A stretch of DNA of 39,703 nucleotides, taken from NCBI GenBank assembly GCA_964640385.1, contig CAZXFL010000018.1, forward strand, positions 1-39,703, written 5' to 3'. The translations under genes and the position numbers were made by a program. The notes below the pieces were generated by a model. It was not told the origin of the DNA. It worked only from the letters and a program-made list of their open reading frames with translations, and searched no databases. Shown piece by piece: positions 25,522 to 32,854 of this stretch. This stretch comes from JBBDIK01 sp964640385. GTDB taxonomy: Bacteria > Actinomycetota > UBA4738 > JBBDHU01. Every line of letters begins with the position of its first letter. Within the stretch, counting starts at the first letter, position 1.

Positions 25522-26579
25522 CACGCGTCCTCGTGACCGGCGGTGCCGGGTTCATCGGGTCGCACGTCGTGGATGAGCTGCTCGCGCGCGGCGTCGACGT
25601 GGTGGTGCTCGACAACCTGACCCCGGCGGCCCATGCCGAACGCCCCGACTACCTGCGCGAGGACGGCGTCCGCTACCTGTTCGAGGACGTTCGGGATGCC
25701 TCCTCCGTCGAGCGGGCGCTGCGGGGCTGTGACGGTCTGGCGCATCTTGCCGCCATGGTCGGGCTGGGCGTCGATCTCGGCGATCTGCCCGACTACGTCT
25801 CCAACAACGACGGTGGGATGGCCGCGGTGCTGGGCTCGATGCGCGCCACCGGGTTCGAAGGTCCGCTGTCGCTGGCGAGCAGCATGGTCGTCTACGGCGA
25901 AGGCCGGTACCGGTGCGGCGAGCACGGTATCGTCCGTCCGGAGCCGCGAGCGCAGGAGGCGCTGCGCGCCGGGCGCTTCGATCCGCCGTGTCCGGAGTGT
26001 GGTGGTGTGCTGGAGCCCGAGTCGGTCCCGGAGGAGGCGCCCCTGGACCCGCGGAACGTGTACGCGGCGACGAAGTTGCATCAAGAACACCTGGGCCGGG
26101 CGTGGGCCCGCGAGACGGGCCTCCCCGTGGTCGCCCTGCGCTACCACAACGTCTACGGACCTCGGATGCCGCGGAACACGCCGTACGCTGGGGTCGCGAG
26201 CATCTTCCGCAGCGCACTGGAGGACGGCCGGCCGCCCCTTGTCTTCGAGGACGGCGGCCAGCTGCGCGACTTCATCCACGTTCGCGACGTCGCGAGGGCG
26301 ACGGTCATGCCGCTGGTAGACGTGCCGCCGGCGACCACGTACAACGTCGGGAGCGGAACGCCGCACTCGGTCGGGCAGATGGCGGAGGCGCTGGCGGATG
26401 CCTTCGGGAACGGTGCGCCGCGCCCCGAGGTTACCGGCGACTTCCGCCTCGGCGACGTTCGGCACGTGTTCGCGGACTCGAGCGCGATCTGGAACCTGAT
26501 GGGCGACCCGGGTCCGGTTCCCTTCGACGAGGGGGTACGCGAGTTCGCGACCGCTCCGCTGCGCACGGCCCTCGGCTGA
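25518..26579 (+). CDS. NAD-dependent sugar epimerase/dehydratase with zinc-ribbon-like insert
   Basis: The 353-residue protein is an extended SDR: VTGGAGFIGSHVVDELL at the N-terminus, the active-site strand LSLASSMVVYGEG, YAATK (Tyr182, Lys186), and ALRYHNVYGPRMPRNTPYAG. Between the active-site serine and tyrosine is an extra block of about 45 residues with Cys133-x-x-His136 and Cys158-x-x-Cys161, a likely zinc knuckle absent from GalE and RmlB. It probably modifies a nucleotide sugar; which one is unknown. GTG 25518 overlaps the previous stop, and it is the last gene of the six-gene operon. Confidence 0.8.
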   Translation: MTRVLVTGGAGFIGSHVVDELLARGVDVVVLDNLTPAAHAERPDYLREDGVRYLFEDVRDASSVERALRGCDGLAHLAAMVGLGVDLGDLPDYVSNNDGGMAAVLGSMRATGFEGPLSLASSMVVYGEGRYRCGEHGIVRPEPRAQEALRAGRFDPPCPECGGVLEPESVPEEAPLDPRNVYAATKLHQEHLGRAWARETGLPVVALRYHNVYGPRMPRNTPYAGVASIFRSALEDGRPPLVFEDGGQLRDFIHVRDVARATVMPLVDVPPATTYNVGSGTPHSVGQMAEALADAFGNGAPRPEVTGDFRLGDVRHVFADSSAIWNLMGDPGPVPFDEGVREFATAPLRTALG

Positions 26580-26638
26580 GCGACGTAAGGTTCCTCTGAC
26601 CGGAAGGGCCCCGCAAGGGTTCCGTAATCAGGCATCGG

Positions 26639-26644
26639 TAGCGT
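26639..26644 (+). promoter_or_regulatory. -10 box, leaderless promoter of the DM13 gene
   Basis: TAGCGT lies seven bases before the ATG at 26652; no ribosome site is present. Confidence 0.45.
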
Positions 26645-26651
26645 CAGTAAC

Positions 26652-27212
26652 ATGAGGGCCTGGATCGCCGCGCACAAGGTCTTTTCCGCCGCGATCGGAG
26701 CCGTGATCGTCGCCTCAGGTGTGTTCGTCGTCTTCTATTGGTTCGGGTTCCAGAACGCGGTCGTCGACGTGAAGGTGAACGAGGCCGCCCCCTCGGTCGC
26801 TCCGGCGGCGGCGGCCGAGTCGCCCGCGGCCGAGGGTGAAGACGCACAGGAGCCGACCCGCCCACAGGAGCCGGTGACGCTCGCGAACGGGCGCTTCCGC
26901 GGTCTCGAGCACGATACCGAGGGGACGGCGCTGCTCATCGAGCTTCCGAACGGCTCGCAGGTGATCCGGTTCGAAGGGTTCGACGTGCTGAACGGGCCCG
27001 ATCTGAAGGTCTACCTATCGACGGCACCGGCGGACGCGGCCGAGGACCGGTTCGACGACGACTACGTGAGCCTCGGCGACCTGAAAGGGAACGTCGGCGA
27101 CCAGAACTACGATGTGCCGAAGGATGCCGACGCGATGGACTTCGACAGCGTCGTGATCTGGTGCGAGCGGTTCAGCGTCGGTTTCGGTGTCGCGCCCCTC
27201 GAACGCGTCTAG
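26652..27212 (+). CDS. Membrane-anchored DM13-domain protein
   Basis: The 186-residue protein has an N-terminal membrane helix (11-31), an Ala/Glu/Pro-rich linker (43-74) and a C-terminal DM13 domain (about 78-185). DM13 features visible are NGRFRGLEHDTEGTALLIEL, GFDVLNGPDLKVYLS and the conserved cysteine (Cys171) in SVVIWCERFSVGFGVAPL. DM13 domains have been proposed to take part in redox reactions through that cysteine. The domain should face outside. It converges on the undecaprenyl-diphosphatase gene with only 12 bases between the stops. Confidence 0.82.
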   Translation: MRAWIAAHKVFSAAIGAVIVASGVFVVFYWFGFQNAVVDVKVNEAAPSVAPAAAAESPAAEGEDAQEPTRPQEPVTLANGRFRGLEHDTEGTALLIELPNGSQVIRFEGFDVLNGPDLKVYLSTAPADAAEDRFDDDYVSLGDLKGNVGDQNYDVPKDADAMDFDSVVIWCERFSVGFGVAPLERV

Positions 27213-27224
27213 CGTGCCGAGCGC

Positions 27225-28067
27225 TCAAACCGTTGGCGGACGGAAGCCCGTCGCGATCGCGACCAGGACGATGGCCGCCACCGCCAGGCGGTAGACCATG
27301 AACACCGTGAAGTCGTGCTTGCGCAGGTACTTCAGCAGGAACCAGATCGTCAGGAACCCGGCGACGGCCGACGAGATGAACCCCCAGATGAACGGCGCGG
27401 CCATCCCCTCGGGGATGCCGGTCTTCGCCAGGTCGAGGCCTTTGTACAGACCGGCGCCCGCGATGATAGGCAGCGCGAGCAGGAACGAGAAGCGCGCCGC
27501 CGTCTCGCGATCGAAGCCCATCGCCCGAGCGGCGGTGATCGTCACGCCCGATCGCGACACGCCCGGCTGCAGGGCTGCCGCCTGAGCGATCCCCAGCATG
27601 AGCCCGGACCGCGGACGGAGGTCCTCGAGCGATCGGTCGCTTCGCGCGCGCCGGTCCACTGCCCACAGCAGAACACCGAACACCGCCAGGGCGACCGCGA
27701 TGAGCCACGGCGCCCCGAGCGTGTCCTGGATCAGGTTCTCGAACGTCGCCCCGACGATCACCCCGGGGATGGTCCCGAGAACGATCGCCCACGCGAGCCG
27801 TTCGTCGGTCGACCGGATCGACCGATGCTTGATCGTCACGAAGAAGGCGATGATGTAGCGCCAGATGTCCTTGCGGAAGTAGACGACGGCGCCGAGCAGC
27901 GTTCCGAGGTGCAGGAACACGTCGAAGCTCTTGTTCAGGTCCGGGTCCTGCAGGATCGGCCAGTCGAAGAACCACGGCACGAGGATCAAGTGGCCCGAAC
28001 TGGAGATGGGCGCGAACTCGGTGATGCCTTGGAGCAGGCCGAGGATGATGGCCTGGATGACGGTGAT
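27225..28067 (-). CDS. uppP: Undecaprenyl-diphosphatase UppP (BacA) with a non-standard start codon
   Basis: The protein (about 280 residues) is UppP, the membrane enzyme that recycles undecaprenyl diphosphate for peptidoglycan and other glycans. The catalytic motifs are QGITEFAPISSSGHL at the N-terminus and LQPGVSRSGVTITAARAM in the middle, with eight or so helices. Reading upstream from the first conserved motif, no ATG, GTG or TTG occurs before an in-frame stop at 28095-28097. The first ordinary start (TTG at 27989) would remove the active-site E-x-x-x-P-I-S-S-S-G-H motif. AAGGAG at 28074-28079 is placed six bases before ATC 28065-28067 (and three before GTC), so translation probably starts at one of these, unless a base was miscalled. 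Confidence 0.82.
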   Translation of the reverse strand: MTVIQAIILGLLQGITEFAPISSSGHLILVPWFFDWPILQDPDLNKSFDVFLHLGTLLGAVVYFRKDIWRYIIAFFVTIKHRSIRSTDERLAWAIVLGTIPGVIVGATFENLIQDTLGAPWLIAVALAVFGVLLWAVDRRARSDRSLEDLRPRSGLMLGIAQAAALQPGVSRSGVTITAARAMGFDRETAARFSFLLALPIIAGAGLYKGLDLAKTGIPEGMAAPFIWGFISSAVAGFLTIWFLLKYLRKHDFTVFMVYRLAVAAIVLVAIATGFRPPTV

Positions 28068-28114
28068 GACGGGCTCCTTCCCGCAGGCGACGGCTCATGC
28101 TACCGGCCGATGGG

Positions 28115-28795
28115 TCACGGCGGCGGGGCTGGGGTCGGCGAGGGCGACGGCGCCACAACTTCTCCAGGTGGCGCGACCGTCAACGTGAGGGTTCCGATCG
28201 TCTGAGCACGGGCAAGGACTTCGGCTTGGTCCGGATCGACGAGCAGCGCGATCGGGCGGTCGGCCTCCTCGCCGGCGAAGCCATCGTCCGCGCCCCCGAA
28301 CAGTCTGAGTACCTCCAGTCCGGACCCGACGGTGTCGGTCCAGGTTTGGCCTTCGGCGGTCGCGAGCACATCGACGCGGTCGCCCGGCTGCACCGCCCCG
28401 TCGGGGAGCGACGCCCGAACCACCATCGCGCGCAGACCCGCCGGAACCAACCCCGCGAGGGAGCCGGATGGTTGCCCCGAGACCCGGGTCGCTGTGATCG
28501 CCTCACCGGCCGCGATGTCGGTCAGCGCGACCCGCCCGGCTGCATCCTCCGTCGCGCCGATCGCTCCGGGCGGTGCGAACGCCGACGGCACCGTGACCAC
28601 CTCGAGCATGTCCCGGCCGAGCACCGTCCCGCGGACGATGTCACCCCCCGCGGCGACGACTCCCACCGGCTCGCCCGGGTTCATCGCTTCGATGCGAGCC
28701 GCGTAGGCCCGGAGCATCAGGAAGGTGATCAGCGCGAGCGCGAGCCCTGTCCCGGCGAGCGCCTTGGACGACGACGGCCACTTCCTCTCGAACAC
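28115..28795 (-). CDS. SAF-domain protein, CpaB/RcpC-like
   Basis: The 226-residue protein has one N-terminal membrane helix (about residues 12-30), then a SAF-like domain (GDIVRGTVLGRDMLEVVTVP ... LTDIAAGEAITATRVS) and the RcpC/CpaB core (GLRAMVVRASLPDGAVQPGD, DVLATAEG), ending in a Pro/Ser tail. CpaB proteins help assemble Flp-type pili, but no secretin, ATPase or pilin gene is present in this window, so the role here is open. GTG 28795 is preceded by GGGAGG. It is separated from uppP by 47 bases. Confidence 0.72.
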   Translation of the reverse strand: MFERKWPSSSKALAGTGLALALITFLMLRAYAARIEAMNPGEPVGVVAAGGDIVRGTVLGRDMLEVVTVPSAFAPPGAIGATEDAAGRVALTDIAAGEAITATRVSGQPSGSLAGLVPAGLRAMVVRASLPDGAVQPGDRVDVLATAEGQTWTDTVGSGLEVLRLFGGADDGFAGEEADRPIALLVDPDQAEVLARAQTIGTLTLTVAPPGEVVAPSPSPTPAPPP

Positions 28796-28872
28796 CCGCG
28801 CCTCCCGCGATCCGCACGAAGTTCTCCCGCGAGCAGGCTATGCGGGTGCTGGCTCAGGCGCAGTGACCTATG

Positions 28873-29049
28873 TCACACCTGGTCAGACTTCTTCGGAGGC
28901 GTGAGTGGGAGGGACTTGACCCGGAATTCCTCGAGGGCATCGTGGCCCACGATCATCGCGACCGATTCGCGGATGCGTTCGCCGATGGCGCGGGCGTCGT
29001 CGGCGGTGGTGAAACGGAGCTCGATGGTAACCAGCGCGCGTTGGGACAT
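28873..29049 (-). CDS. Small conserved-looking protein (58 residues)
   Basis: This short frame runs from ATG 29049 to TGA 28873. The peptide begins MSQRALVTIELRFTTADDAR and continues through AIGERIRESVAMIVGHDALEEF, ending in KSLPLTPPKKSDQV. The strand-helix-strand pattern and high third-position GC suggest a real gene; it may be a half ferredoxin-like fold that dimerises. It starts 16 bases after the MTA phosphorylase stop, in the same run. I do not recognise a family. Confidence 0.6.
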   Translation of the reverse strand: MSQRALVTIELRFTTADDARAIGERIRESVAMIVGHDALEEFRVKSLPLTPPKKSDQV

Positions 29050-29065
29050 GCGCCGATGATACGGG

Positions 29066-29863
29066 TCAGTGCGACAGGCGGGCGCCCTCGAGCGCGTTCG
29101 CGCAGATGCAGTCGCGTTCGGCCGGCAGCTCCCGGATCACGGCGAAAAGCAGATCGCGGAGTTTCCCGAGGTTCTCGCTGAAGACCCGGACGACCTCGTC
29201 GGTCGTGACCGACTCGACGTGGCCCTCGAGCCCCGCGTCGTAGTCGGTGATCAGCGAGATGTTGGCGTAGCAGATCTGGGCTTCCCGGGCGAGCGCCGCC
29301 TCGGGATACTGGGTCATGTTGATGACTTCCCAGCCGGCCGCCTGGAACCAGCGGGACTCGGACCGTGTGGAGAACCGCGGCCCGTTGGTGACGACGACGG
29401 TGCCCCGGTCGTGCATTGTGATCCCCAGCTCACGGCCCTTGGCCACGATCAGCGGACGCATCGCATCGCAGTAGGGGTCGGCGAACGAGATGTGGATCGT
29501 CTCCGGTCCGTCGAAGAAGGTATCGGCGCGCCCATGCGTGCGGTCCACCAGCTGATCGCAGGCCACGAAGTCGCCGGGCGCCACGGACGGCGTCAACGAC
29601 CCGGCCGCGCACGGTCCGAAGATGCGCTGCACGCCGAGCTCCTTCATCGCCCAGACGTTCGCGCGATAGTTCACGCGGTGGGGCGGGAACTCGTGATGCA
29701 GCCCGTGACGCGGGAGGAACGCGATCCGCTTGCCCCCGACCTCGCCGAGGAACAGGTTCGCCGAGGGCTTCCCGTACGGGGTGTCGGTGTCGATCTCTTC
29801 GACCGACTCGAGGAACGAATAGAAACCGGAGCCGCCGAAGACGCCGATCTCGGCCGAGCTCAG
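29066..29863 (-). CDS. mtnP: S-methyl-5'-thioadenosine phosphorylase, CTG start
   Basis: The 265-residue protein cleaves methylthioadenosine (or methylthioinosine) with phosphate in methionine salvage. Visible are IGVFGGSGFYSFLE, the phosphate-binding LPRHGLHHEFPPHRVNYRAN, the catalytic GPCAAGSLTPSVAPGDFV loop and NMTQYPEAALAREAQICYAN. The GSGFY and PRHG motifs lie upstream of the first GTG (29674), and no ATG, GTG or TTG precedes them in frame. CTG 29861-29863 overlaps the upstream TGA as CTGA, the same geometry as the ATGA/GTGA overlaps elsewhere, and AAGGAG lies eight bases before it. A CTG start is therefore the best reading. Confidence 0.85.
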   Translation of the reverse strand: MSSAEIGVFGGSGFYSFLESVEEIDTDTPYGKPSANLFLGEVGGKRIAFLPRHGLHHEFPPHRVNYRANVWAMKELGVQRIFGPCAAGSLTPSVAPGDFVACDQLVDRTHGRADTFFDGPETIHISFADPYCDAMRPLIVAKGRELGITMHDRGTVVVTNGPRFSTRSESRWFQAAGWEVINMTQYPEAALAREAQICYANISLITDYDAGLEGHVESVTTDEVVRVFSENLGKLRDLLFAVIRELPAERDCICANALEGARLSH

Positions 29864-30198
29864 GCCGACTTCTCCTTCTTCTTGGAGGAGCCGGACGACC
29901 CGGCCCCGTCGCCGGTCTTGGCCGCCGTGCCGGCGGACTTCTCGGCGGCCTTCGCGCCTTCCGCTTTGATGTCAGCCGTGCTCATGTCCTTCAGATCTTT
30001 AGCCGCAGCCGGCGTGGACTTCTTGCGGCTGTCGGTCGCGTAGAACCCCGAGCCCTTGAACATGATGCCGGTCGGGTGGAAGACCTTGCGTAGCACGCCT
30101 CCGCACGCGCCACAGGTGCTCAGCGACTCGTCGGTCATCGAGTGGACGACCTCGACGTGCTGGCCGCAGTCCTTGCATGCGTACTCGTACGTCGGCAT
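29860..30198 (-). CDS. FmdB-family zinc ribbon protein
   Basis: The 112-residue protein opens with MPTYEYACKDCGQHVEVVHS and has a second pair of cysteines in STCGACGGVLRKVF, forming a four-cysteine zinc ribbon; HPTGIMFKGSGFYATDSRKK completes the FmdB pattern. The C-terminal 40 residues are Lys/Ala/Ser-rich and low-complexity. FmdB was named as a possible regulator of formamidase and methylotrophy genes, but the function is uncertain. It is the first gene of the minus-strand run and overlaps mtnP by four bases. Confidence 0.88.
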   Translation of the reverse strand: MPTYEYACKDCGQHVEVVHSMTDESLSTCGACGGVLRKVFHPTGIMFKGSGFYATDSRKKSTPAAAKDLKDMSTADIKAEGAKAAEKSAGTAAKTGDGAGSSGSSKKKEKSA

Positions 30199-30204
30199 TT
30201 CCCC

Positions 30205-30210
30205 AGTATA
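30205..30210 (-). promoter_or_regulatory. -10 box, leaderless promoter of the FmdB-mtnP run
   Basis: TATACT on the minus strand is six bases before the ATG at 30198. It is the closest match to the bacterial -10 consensus among the leaderless-type promoters here. Confidence 0.6.
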
Positions 30211-30355
30211 CGGAGGGTGTAGGGACGGCCCTTCGCCACGTCCGCGCCCCGTCCGTCCCGACGGCGCGGGCCGCGCGTGCCCGATCCCGGGCTTCCCTCG
30301 GGCGAGGTCGGGAGGGTATCGTTACGCCCCCGAGACGGCAGGAGGCAGAGGCGCG

Positions 30356-31396
30356 GTGATCGACGAGGAAGCCTTCAAGCAGGCGAGGATCCTGATCCTG
30401 GACGACGACGACGCACAGTCGGGAACCGTCCAGGAGATGCTTTCCAAGGCGGAATTCGACAACGTCAAGATCGTGCCGGACCCGGTGAACGCGGTGGCGG
30501 AACTGGCGCTGGTCGACCCGGATCTACTGGTGCTCTCGCTCGACATGCAGACGGCGGACGGCATCGAGTTGCTCCAGCGCGTGCGGGCCGCCGGCCCTCG
30601 CGAAGTCAGTCTGCCGGTCCTGACGGTGACCGCCGCGACCGATCCGCTCACGATGCGTCGCGCGCTGATCGAAGGCGCGCAGGACGTGCTCACCAAGCCG
30701 ATCGAGGAGACCGAACTGCTCACGCGTGTTCGCAACCTGCTCGAGATCCGCTTCCTGTCGGTGCAGATCGCCGGCGGCGAGCGCCTCGAGGAGCTCGTCG
30801 ACCGGGTGGCCCGGCAGCGGACGCAGGCGCAGGAGGAGATCCAGGTCGAGTTGCTGAACCGGTTCGCCAAGACGGCCGAGTTCGCCGAGACCAAGCGCGG
30901 CGGCCAGCACGCCGAGGGCGTCCAGTTCCTCTCGACGATGCTGGCCCGGATGCTGGGGTTCCCCGAGGAGCAGGCCCAGCTCATCGGCAAGGCGAGCCTG
31001 CTGCACGATGTCGGCAAGGTCGCGGTCCCCGAGGAGGTCTGGGGCAAGCCCGGGCGCCTGACGCCCGACGAGTACGAGAAGGTGAAGGTCCACGCGTCGG
31101 TCGGTGGGGACATCTTGGGCGACGGACGTTCGCCCCTGCTGTGGCTGGCGGAGGAGATCGCTCGCTACCACCACGAACGCTGGGACGGGACCGGCTACTT
31201 CGGCCAGGCCGGCGAGGAGATCCCGATGTCGGCTCGTATCGTCGCGGTCGCCGACGCCTACGACGCCCTGACCAACGACCGGCCGTACCGCTCCGCCCTC
31301 TCGTCCGAGGAGGCGATCGAGGAGGTCAAGCGGGAGAGCGGGCACCAGTTCGATCCGCGCGTGGTCGATGCGTTCCTGGGCGTACAGGACGCCTAG
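30356..31396 (+). CDS. HD-GYP-type protein with a degenerate receiver domain
   Basis: The 346-residue protein has an N-terminal receiver-like domain (10-130), a coiled linker (138-165) and an HD-GYP phosphohydrolase domain (170-340). HD-GYP motifs are His185, LLHDVGKVAVPEEVWGKPG (HD at 217-218), HAS, and YHHERWDGTGYF (272-282), with Phe in place of the final Pro. In the receiver the acidic cluster (DDDD 16-19) and Lys114 remain, but the phosphoacceptor position is Ser61 (VLSLDMQTADG). These enzymes usually degrade cyclic di-GMP; regulation by phosphorylation looks lost. GTG 30356 has GGAGG upstream. Confidence 0.82.
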   Translation: MIDEEAFKQARILILDDDDAQSGTVQEMLSKAEFDNVKIVPDPVNAVAELALVDPDLLVLSLDMQTADGIELLQRVRAAGPREVSLPVLTVTAATDPLTMRRALIEGAQDVLTKPIEETELLTRVRNLLEIRFLSVQIAGGERLEELVDRVARQRTQAQEEIQVELLNRFAKTAEFAETKRGGQHAEGVQFLSTMLARMLGFPEEQAQLIGKASLLHDVGKVAVPEEVWGKPGRLTPDEYEKVKVHASVGGDILGDGRSPLLWLAEEIARYHHERWDGTGYFGQAGEEIPMSARIVAVADAYDALTNDRPYRSALSSEEAIEEVKRESGHQFDPRVVDAFLGVQDA

Positions 31397-31486
31397 GCGG
31401 GCGCGTCCGTCAGGGGCTTTCCCCCGAGGGTTGTTCGGGCGTACACTCCGGTCCCCATCCCCGGGAGTCGTGAGGTGCCAGGCGCG

Positions 31487-32365
31487 ATGAAGGTCAAGAA
31501 GGCGGTCATCCCCGCTGCCGGTCTGGGCACGCGGTTCCTGCCGGCCACCAAGGCCCAGCCGAAAGAGATGCTGCCCGTCGTCGACAAACCGGCCGTCCAG
31601 TATGTGGTCGAAGAGATCGTCCGCGCCGGCATCCCGGACATCCTGATCATCTCCGGCCGGGGCAAGCGGCCCATCGAGGACCATTTCGATCGCTCGTTCG
31701 AGCTGGAGTACTACCTGGAGTCCAAGCAGAAGTTCGACGAACTCAAGGAGGTCCGCGCGATCTCGGACCTCGCCGCGATCCACTACATCCGCCAGCGCGA
31801 TCCGCTTGGACTGGGGAACGCGGTCGCGGTGGCCGAGCCGCACGTCGCCGGGGAGCCGTTCGCGGTGCTGCTCGGTGATGACCTGCTCCCCGAGGACGAT
31901 CCGCTCTTGGAGGAGATGCTCAAGATCCACGACCGGTTCGGTCGCAGCGTGATCGCGGTGACCGAGGTTCCCAAGTCCGACATCCGGCTCTACGGGTGCG
32001 TCGAGCCGGAGTCGATCGAGGAGAACCTCGCTCGGGTGGCGCAGGTGATCGAGAAGCCGGAGCCGCAGGACGCGCCGTCGAACCTGGCGGTGATCGGACG
32101 CTACGTCCTCACGCCCGAGATCTTCGACGCCCTGCGCGAGGTGCAGCCGGGCGCCGGCGGTGAGGTGCAACTGACCGACGCCATCAACATCCTCGCGAAG
32201 GAGCAGGCGGTCTACGCCTTCATCCACGAAGGTCCGCGCTACGACATCGGGAACAAGCTCGACTACCTCAAGGCGACGGTCGAACTGGCGGTTCAGCGCG
32301 ATGACGTCGGGTACGAATTCCGAGCGTTCCTGGCGGATCTGGTGCAGCGCAAGAAGCTGATCTAG
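31487..32365 (+). CDS. galU: UTP-glucose-1-phosphate uridylyltransferase GalU
   Basis: The 292-residue protein makes UDP-glucose from UTP and glucose 1-phosphate. It starts KAVIPAAGLGTRFLPATKA and contains PKEMLPVVDKPAVQYVVEE, LLGDDLLPEDDPLLEEM, and EKPEPQDAPSNLAVIGRYVL, all GalU signatures; GPRYDIGNKLDYLKATVE closes the domain. ATG 31487 fits the family better than GTG 31475. A TACACT -10 box at 31442-31447 gives a short leader. UDP-glucose feeds the epimerases and glycosyltransferases in this window. The galU-moeA-membrane protein order is also known in mycobacteria and streptomycetes. Confidence 0.93.
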   Translation: MKVKKAVIPAAGLGTRFLPATKAQPKEMLPVVDKPAVQYVVEEIVRAGIPDILIISGRGKRPIEDHFDRSFELEYYLESKQKFDELKEVRAISDLAAIHYIRQRDPLGLGNAVAVAEPHVAGEPFAVLLGDDLLPEDDPLLEEMLKIHDRFGRSVIAVTEVPKSDIRLYGCVEPESIEENLARVAQVIEKPEPQDAPSNLAVIGRYVLTPEIFDALREVQPGAGGEVQLTDAINILAKEQAVYAFIHEGPRYDIGNKLDYLKATVELAVQRDDVGYEFRAFLADLVQRKKLI

Positions 32366-32786
32366 CTAGCCGCGTGCGGGTTCCGTCGGGAGCCAGAACT
32401 CCACGGTCGTTCCCTCTTCTGGTTCCGACGCAACCGTGAACCGTTTCCGATCGGGTTTCCGTACCGGTCTCAGCTTTCAGCCGGTCCAGGAGGGCGTCGA
32501 CCGCGGCGGCCAAGCCTTCATCGTCCAGGATCCGGGGACGCAGATCGAACATCAGCTTGCGGAGCCGGGGGATCGGTCTGGTACGGCTCTGCGGTATGCC
32601 CGGTCAGCCTCCTGAACGCCGGGCTGATGTAGATCATCGAAGCCTCGGGGTGCTGGCCCGCGCGGACGTGTTCCTCGTAGGTGATGATCGGCAGGTGCTC
32701 GATCAAACGCTGGAACACGTCGGACGGCGTCGAACCCGGCGAACGCTCATCTCGTCGTCACGGTCGTCGTCGGCCTTCCGTGTCAT
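32366..32786 (-). pseudogene. Decayed PAS-domain sensor histidine kinase
   Basis: Three pieces of one histidine kinase lie in order on the minus strand in three different frames. First, a PAS start: VFQRLIEHLPIITYEEHV ... MIYISPAFRRLTGHTAEPY (about 32724-32600). Second, the helix RLRKLMFDLRPRILDDEGLA ... LLDRLKAETG (about 32570-32460) found before the ATPase domain of HisKA_3-type kinases. Third, the tail RFTVASEPEEGTTVEFWLP (32446-32366) that ends such ATPase domains. The end of PAS, the phosphoacceptor helix and the ATP-binding boxes are deleted. Its stop abuts that of galU. This accounts for most of the 489-base gap before moeA. Confidence 0.75.
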
Positions 32787-32842
32787 CGGCTCCCTCCGGC
32801 CCGACCGCACCCTTGGGCAAGGCCCCCGGTCGAGCCCGAGCG

Positions 32843-32848
32843 TAGACT
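32843..32848 (+). promoter_or_regulatory. -10 box, leaderless promoter of moeA
   Basis: TAGACT is six bases before the ATG at 32855; no ribosome site is present. Confidence 0.55.
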
Positions 32849-32854
32849 TCGGGC

